A stretch of DNA of 64,000 bases, from the NCBI GenBank assembly GCA_039925145.1, contig JBDSZL010000022.1:1-64000 (forward strand), given 5' to 3'. Of this stretch, positions 60,619 through 64,000 are shown piece by piece. This stretch comes from JBDSZL01 sp039925145 (GTDB taxonomy: Bacteria; Acidobacteriota; Vicinamibacteria; Vicinamibacterales; SCN-69-37). Each line of letters begins with the position of its first letter. Position 1 is the first letter of the stretch. The position numbers and the translations under genes are program-made. The notes under the pieces are model-generated. The model made no database searches and was not told the origin of the DNA. It saw nothing but the letters and a program-made list of their open reading frames with translations.

Positions 60619-62841
60619 TCAGCGCAGAAATGCATCCGGGAGTCCCGCGTCGACCGGTATGACATGACCGGTCGTCTTTGCGCTGCCTTCGCCGGCGAGC
60701 CAGCAGATGGCATTGGCGCAATCGGCGGGCAGAATGGGACGTCGCGTGATCGTCCGCCTCGCGTAGAACTCCGCGAGCTTGTGGCGCAGGGCCTCGGTGT
60801 CTTCGTCGTCGCTGAATCCAATCCCGTATTTGTTCAGCGAGACTATCACCCGGTCGCGAGGAAACATGGCGGAGCCGGAAACCACCGTAGCGGGCGCGAT
60901 GCCGTTGACCCGCACGAGCGGGCCCAGGCCGATCGCCAGTTCGCGGATCAAGTGGTTCACCGCTGCCTTGCTCACGTCGTAGGGTTCGCTTCCGGACTTC
61001 GGCACCACGGCATTGGCCGATCCGGTCAGGACGATGGTCGCGGTGAGGCCCTGGGCCTCGAGCACCGTGCCGACGACTTGGGCCAGCACATGGTTGCCCG
61101 TGACGTTCACACGGAGCGCCTGGTCCCAGACCACTTCCACCGGTGTGTCGGGCGGTGGCGTCGGGTAGATCGCGGCTGTATTGATCACGACGTCGAGTCC
61201 GCCGAACTGCCGCACCGCCGCCCGCACAGCGGCGCGGAGGCTCTCGCGTGAAGCGAGGTTCGCCTCGCACGCCAGCGTCATCTCCGGTGCCGACAGTGCG
61301 GCCGCTTCACGCGCCGTGGCCTCGGCCCCCTCGAGCTGGAGGTCGGCGGCCACGATGTGTGCGCCGCGCCTGGCGAGCTCGAGCGAGACCTCGCGGCCGA
61401 TGCCACTGCCAGCCCCGATGACCAGCGCAATCTTCCGGCTGAATTCCTTCTCTGGCGGCATCCGCTGCAGCTTGGCTTCCTCGAGCGCCCAGTACTCGAT
61501 CTTGAACGCCTCCGATCGAGGCAGAGCCACGTAATTGTGAAAGCTCCTGAAGTCGCCTGCCTGTTCGGGGAATCGAGCCTGCGGCGCAGGTCCCCCCGAC
61601 CCTGTCGGTGACTCGAGCGCCGTGGCGCCGGCCATCACGTGAATGGCGTTCACGAAAAACTCAGTCGTGATGCGCGCTTCGCGCTTGTCTTTCGCGAATC
61701 CGAAAATGCCCAGCGACGGAATCACCACCACGGACGGATTGGCGTCGCGTAGCGCGGGAGAGTCTGGTCGCGCGTGTGCACCGTAATACTCGACGTACGA
61801 CGCGCGATACTTGACGGCCTGCGCGCCGAGACGGTGACGCAGGACCTCCATCGTGTCTACTTCCGGATCGTACGGCACGAACATGGGGGAGATGCGGGTG
61901 CGCAGGAAGTGGTCGGGACAGCTCGTGCCGAGCGCACAGAGCGACTCGGCCCACGCCGCATTCGCAAATCCCACCGCATCGTCCGACCCATCCCAGTGCG
62001 CGACCGTCCGGCGGGTCGACGACAGGAGGCCTCGCAGATGGGGCAGCAGTTCGACGGCGCTTGCCTCCCGGTCACCGGTGCCCTTGACGGCTGCGCCCCC
62101 GAAGACCGTCGTTGCAGACGAGGCGTGCCTGTTCACGAATTCGCCCATCTGATCGATGGTCCGAATGCTGTTGAGGTAGCACTCGTGCTGGGTATCACCC
62201 CAGGTGAACAGGCCATGCCCGCCGAGCAGGATGCCGTCGCAGCCGGGGTTCTCCTGCACCGCCCGACGGAGCATGAGCGCCAGCTCGAACCCGGGACGCT
62301 GCCACGGGATCCACACGACATGCCGTCCATACTCGGCGTTGAGCTCGGCCAGCCGCGTGTTGCCGTTGGCGCTGGCTGCCAGTGCGATCGCCCAGTCCGG
62401 GTGCAGATGATCGACGTGCGCAAAAGGCAGAAACGCGTGGAGCGGCGTGTCGATGGACGCGGCAACTTTGCTGGTCCCAAACGCACACAGCGGGTAGAGC
62501 GCCACCATGTCGTCCTCGTGGGGTTCACCGCGGTAGCCGGCGATCAGCCGTTCGAGCTTGTCGAGGTAAAGCACCGCGAATCCGGTGGTGCCGATCGAGC
62601 GCAGGTCGCCCCCGCTGCCCTTGACCGCGAGCACGCGCGTGGCCTCGCCGGTCAGTGGGTCTGGGGCGTCGAATTTCGAGCTGGTGTTGCCACCGCCGAA
62701 GTTCGTGATGCGCAGGTCCGCCCCGAGCAGATTCGATCGGTACCGCAACAACGCCAACGGGTCGGCGGCGAGGCGGGACGCCTCGGCTGCGTCCCAGAGA
62801 TTTCGGAGGTATTTCGTGGTAACGGTCGGGCTCTCAGGCAC
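60619..62841 (-). CDS. Bifunctional rhamnulose-1-phosphate aldolase/short-chain dehydrogenase
   Basis: A 740-residue two-domain enzyme. The N-terminal class II aldolase part (about 1-430) cleaves rhamnulose 1-phosphate to dihydroxyacetone phosphate and L-lactaldehyde; its nucleotide/phosphate loop ITNFGGGNTSSKFD and metal His residues (HVDHLHPDW, GGHGLFTWG) are visible. The C-terminal SDR part (about 480-740) has IGAGSGIGREVSLELARRGA and catalytic YDVSKAAVNHL and handles the lactaldehyde. This fusion type is known in non-enteric bacteria. Start is GTG 62841, overlapping rhaB by 8 bases. Confidence 0.95.
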   Translation of the reverse strand: MPESPTVTTKYLRNLWDAAEASRLAADPLALLRYRSNLLGADLRITNFGGGNTSSKFDAPDPLTGEATRVLAVKGSGGDLRSIGTTGFAVLYLDKLERLIAGYRGEPHEDDMVALYPLCAFGTSKVAASIDTPLHAFLPFAHVDHLHPDWAIALAASANGNTRLAELNAEYGRHVVWIPWQRPGFELALMLRRAVQENPGCDGILLGGHGLFTWGDTQHECYLNSIRTIDQMGEFVNRHASSATTVFGGAAVKGTGDREASAVELLPHLRGLLSSTRRTVAHWDGSDDAVGFANAAWAESLCALGTSCPDHFLRTRISPMFVPYDPEVDTMEVLRHRLGAQAVKYRASYVEYYGAHARPDSPALRDANPSVVVIPSLGIFGFAKDKREARITTEFFVNAIHVMAGATALESPTGSGGPAPQARFPEQAGDFRSFHNYVALPRSEAFKIEYWALEEAKLQRMPPEKEFSRKIALVIGAGSGIGREVSLELARRGAHIVAADLQLEGAEATAREAAALSAPEMTLACEANLASRESLRAAVRAAVRQFGGLDVVINTAAIYPTPPPDTPVEVVWDQALRVNVTGNHVLAQVVGTVLEAQGLTATIVLTGSANAVVPKSGSEPYDVSKAAVNHLIRELAIGLGPLVRVNGIAPATVVSGSAMFPRDRVIVSLNKYGIGFSDDEDTEALRHKLAEFYARRTITRRPILPADCANAICWLAGEGSAKTTGHVIPVDAGLPDAFLR

Positions 62842-64000
62842 AGGTCAACTCCACCAGCGTCTTGAATCGCGCGAGCTGGGCGTCCCAGGCGTCCGGCACC
62901 CTGGGTTCGAACCGCTCGGCAGGAAAGGAATTATCGACGATCTCCCTGGCACGATCGAGCGACGGCACGGCGCCCATGGCCACCAGCTGCACCGACACGT
63001 TGCCGAGGGCTGTGGCCTCGGCCGGGCCCGCCAACACGACCCTCCCCGTCGCGTCGGCCGTGAATTGATTGAGCAGCCTGTTCCGGCTTCCGCCGCCCAC
63101 CACGCGAATCGCGCTGAACCTGCCGCCACAGACGTCCTCGAGCGAGTCGAGCACCAGCCGGTACTTCAGCGCAAGACTCTCGAGCACGGCGCGTGTGTAC
63201 TCGGCGGGCGACCTGGGTGCCGGTTGCGCAGTGGTGTCCGCGTAGTGATCGATGGCGGCCGTCATCCTGGCCGGGTGCAGGAACGCGTCAGCGTCGGGAT
63301 CGAACAGCGTGCGGAACGGCTGCGCGTCGACGGCGCTCGCGAGCAGGGCATCGTACTCCAGGCTGCCCGCCTTGCCGTTCCATTCGCGGCGGCAGGCCTG
63401 CAGGAGCCAGAGTCCGGCGATGTTCTTGAGCAGCCGCGTCGTGCCGTTCACGCCGCCTTCGTTCGTAAAGTTCAGATCCCGTGCCGCAGGGGTAATAGTC
63501 GGCGCTGGCATCTCGGTGCCGAGCAGTGACCAGGTGCCGGAACTGAGAAACGCAGTGTGCTTGCCGGTACGCACCGCGGCAAACGCCGAGCCCGTGTCGT
63601 GGCAGGCGGGCAGCACCACGGGCGTGCCCGCCAGCGCGATGTGGGCTGTGCGGTGAACCACGCCCAGCACGGAGCCGGGCTCTGCCAGATCCGGCAGCAC
63701 GCGTGTGGGCAGATGCAGCTGCTCGAGCAGCGTGGGGGCCCACGCGCGGCTCCGCGCGTCGATCATCTGCGTGGTGGTCGCGTTGGTCAGCTCCGCCACG
63801 GCGCGTCCCGTGAGCCAATAGTTGAGCAGGTCCGGAATCGTCAGCAGTGCCGACGCTGCCTGCATGACCTCGGGATGCTGATCGCACGCGGCGCACAACT
63901 GAAAGAGCGTGTTGAACGGCAGAAACTGAATACCGGTCGTCTCGTATATCGCCTCCCGGCCGAGTGCTTGCACCACGCGGGTCATCACCCCGTCAGTCCG
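62834..64000 (-). CDS. rhaB: L-rhamnulokinase, N-terminus outside the window
   Basis: Only the C-terminal part is present (388 codons to the window edge; the first Met seen, at 63988, is internal). FGGY kinase motifs present are GIQFLPFNTLFQL, PACHDTGSAFAAV, FLSSGTWSLLGTE, NFTNEGGVNGTTRLLKNIAGLW and VVGGGSRNRLLNQFTADATG, the last being the ATP-binding adenosine motif. It phosphorylates L-rhamnulose at O1 for the aldolase fusion encoded next. Roughly the first 100 residues are missing. The genes rhaM and a regulator, if any, would lie to the right. Confidence 0.93.
   Translation of the reverse strand, partial: RTDGVMTRVVQALGREAIYETTGIQFLPFNTLFQLCAACDQHPEVMQAASALLTIPDLLNYWLTGRAVAELTNATTTQMIDARSRAWAPTLLEQLHLPTRVLPDLAEPGSVLGVVHRTAHIALAGTPVVLPACHDTGSAFAAVRTGKHTAFLSSGTWSLLGTEMPAPTITPAARDLNFTNEGGVNGTTRLLKNIAGLWLLQACRREWNGKAGSLEYDALLASAVDAQPFRTLFDPDADAFLHPARMTAAIDHYADTTAQPAPRSPAEYTRAVLESLALKYRLVLDSLEDVCGGRFSAIRVVGGGSRNRLLNQFTADATGRVVLAGPAEATALGNVSVQLVAMGAVPSLDRAREIVDNSFPAERFEPRVPDAWDAQLARFKTLVELTCA

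Overview
The window is GC-rich, densely coding bacterial chromosome. Gene content points to a soil-type Acidobacteriota relative (Vicinamibacteria-like is my best guess). The pointers are a VWFA-related domain protein of acidobacterial type, a PEP-CTERM protein, several PQQ/sorbosone-dehydrogenase-like secreted proteins, DUF1080 and DUF1259 proteins, a PVC-type haem protein and many sugar-acid genes. This assignment is inference from gene families; there is no rRNA or other marker gene here.

Layout. The left edge holds the start of an IS5-type transposase (1-87), a PEP-CTERM protein, a bidirectional terminator and a secreted M11-like metalloprotease. At 4417-6999 there is a compact four-gene cassette: a 66-residue peptide with a twin-arginine-like leader, a PqqD-like protein, an HPr-kinase-related kinase and a nucleotidyltransferase. 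It resembles the accessory half of a kinase-bearing RiPP pathway and is the best candidate for an undescribed system. From 7 to 15 kb are envelope proteins (beta-barrel, Tyr/Gly- and Ser-rich secreted protein), a DUF411 protein, a decayed fpg zinc-finger remnant, an aldo/keto reductase, a DinB protein, a soluble PQQ sugar dehydrogenase and rsmE. From 15 to 21 kb are an ABC exporter and the lysine-pathway genes dapC-dapD-dapE. At 21.7-26.1 kb an ABC ATPase, FtsX-type permease and CrtC/AttH-like lipocalin form an operon bordered by a palindromic repeat family. From 26 to 32 kb are a DCC thiol oxidoreductase, glgB, an ABC-F protein and an MFS transporter. From 32.4 to 38.6 kb lies a run of secreted proteins, including a lipase-like hydrolase fused to a mannose-lectin-like domain.

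The right 25 kb is devoted to sugar acids and deoxysugars. It contains a LarA-like Ni-enzyme homologue, 6-phosphogluconate dehydrogenase and a PfkB kinase in one operon, convergent with uxaC. A PVC-type cytochrome/propeller protein, MFS transporter, Gfo/Idh/MocA oxidoreductase and sugar isomerase/epimerase form a second operon. A YjhG/YagF-type xylonate dehydratase and an M48 protease follow. The right end is an L-rhamnose operon on the minus strand (rhaB, aldolase-dehydrogenase fusion, rhamnose isomerase, ABC ATPase, permease, and a permease fused in frame to its substrate-binding protein); rhaB runs off the window.

The functional theme is scavenging of plant and microbial polysaccharide sugars: uptake or periplasmic oxidation, isomerisation, phosphorylation and cleavage. 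Genes are packed with many 4-base ATGA junctions. I could recognise no transcription factor anywhere in the 64 kb, and no tRNA, rRNA or CRISPR array.
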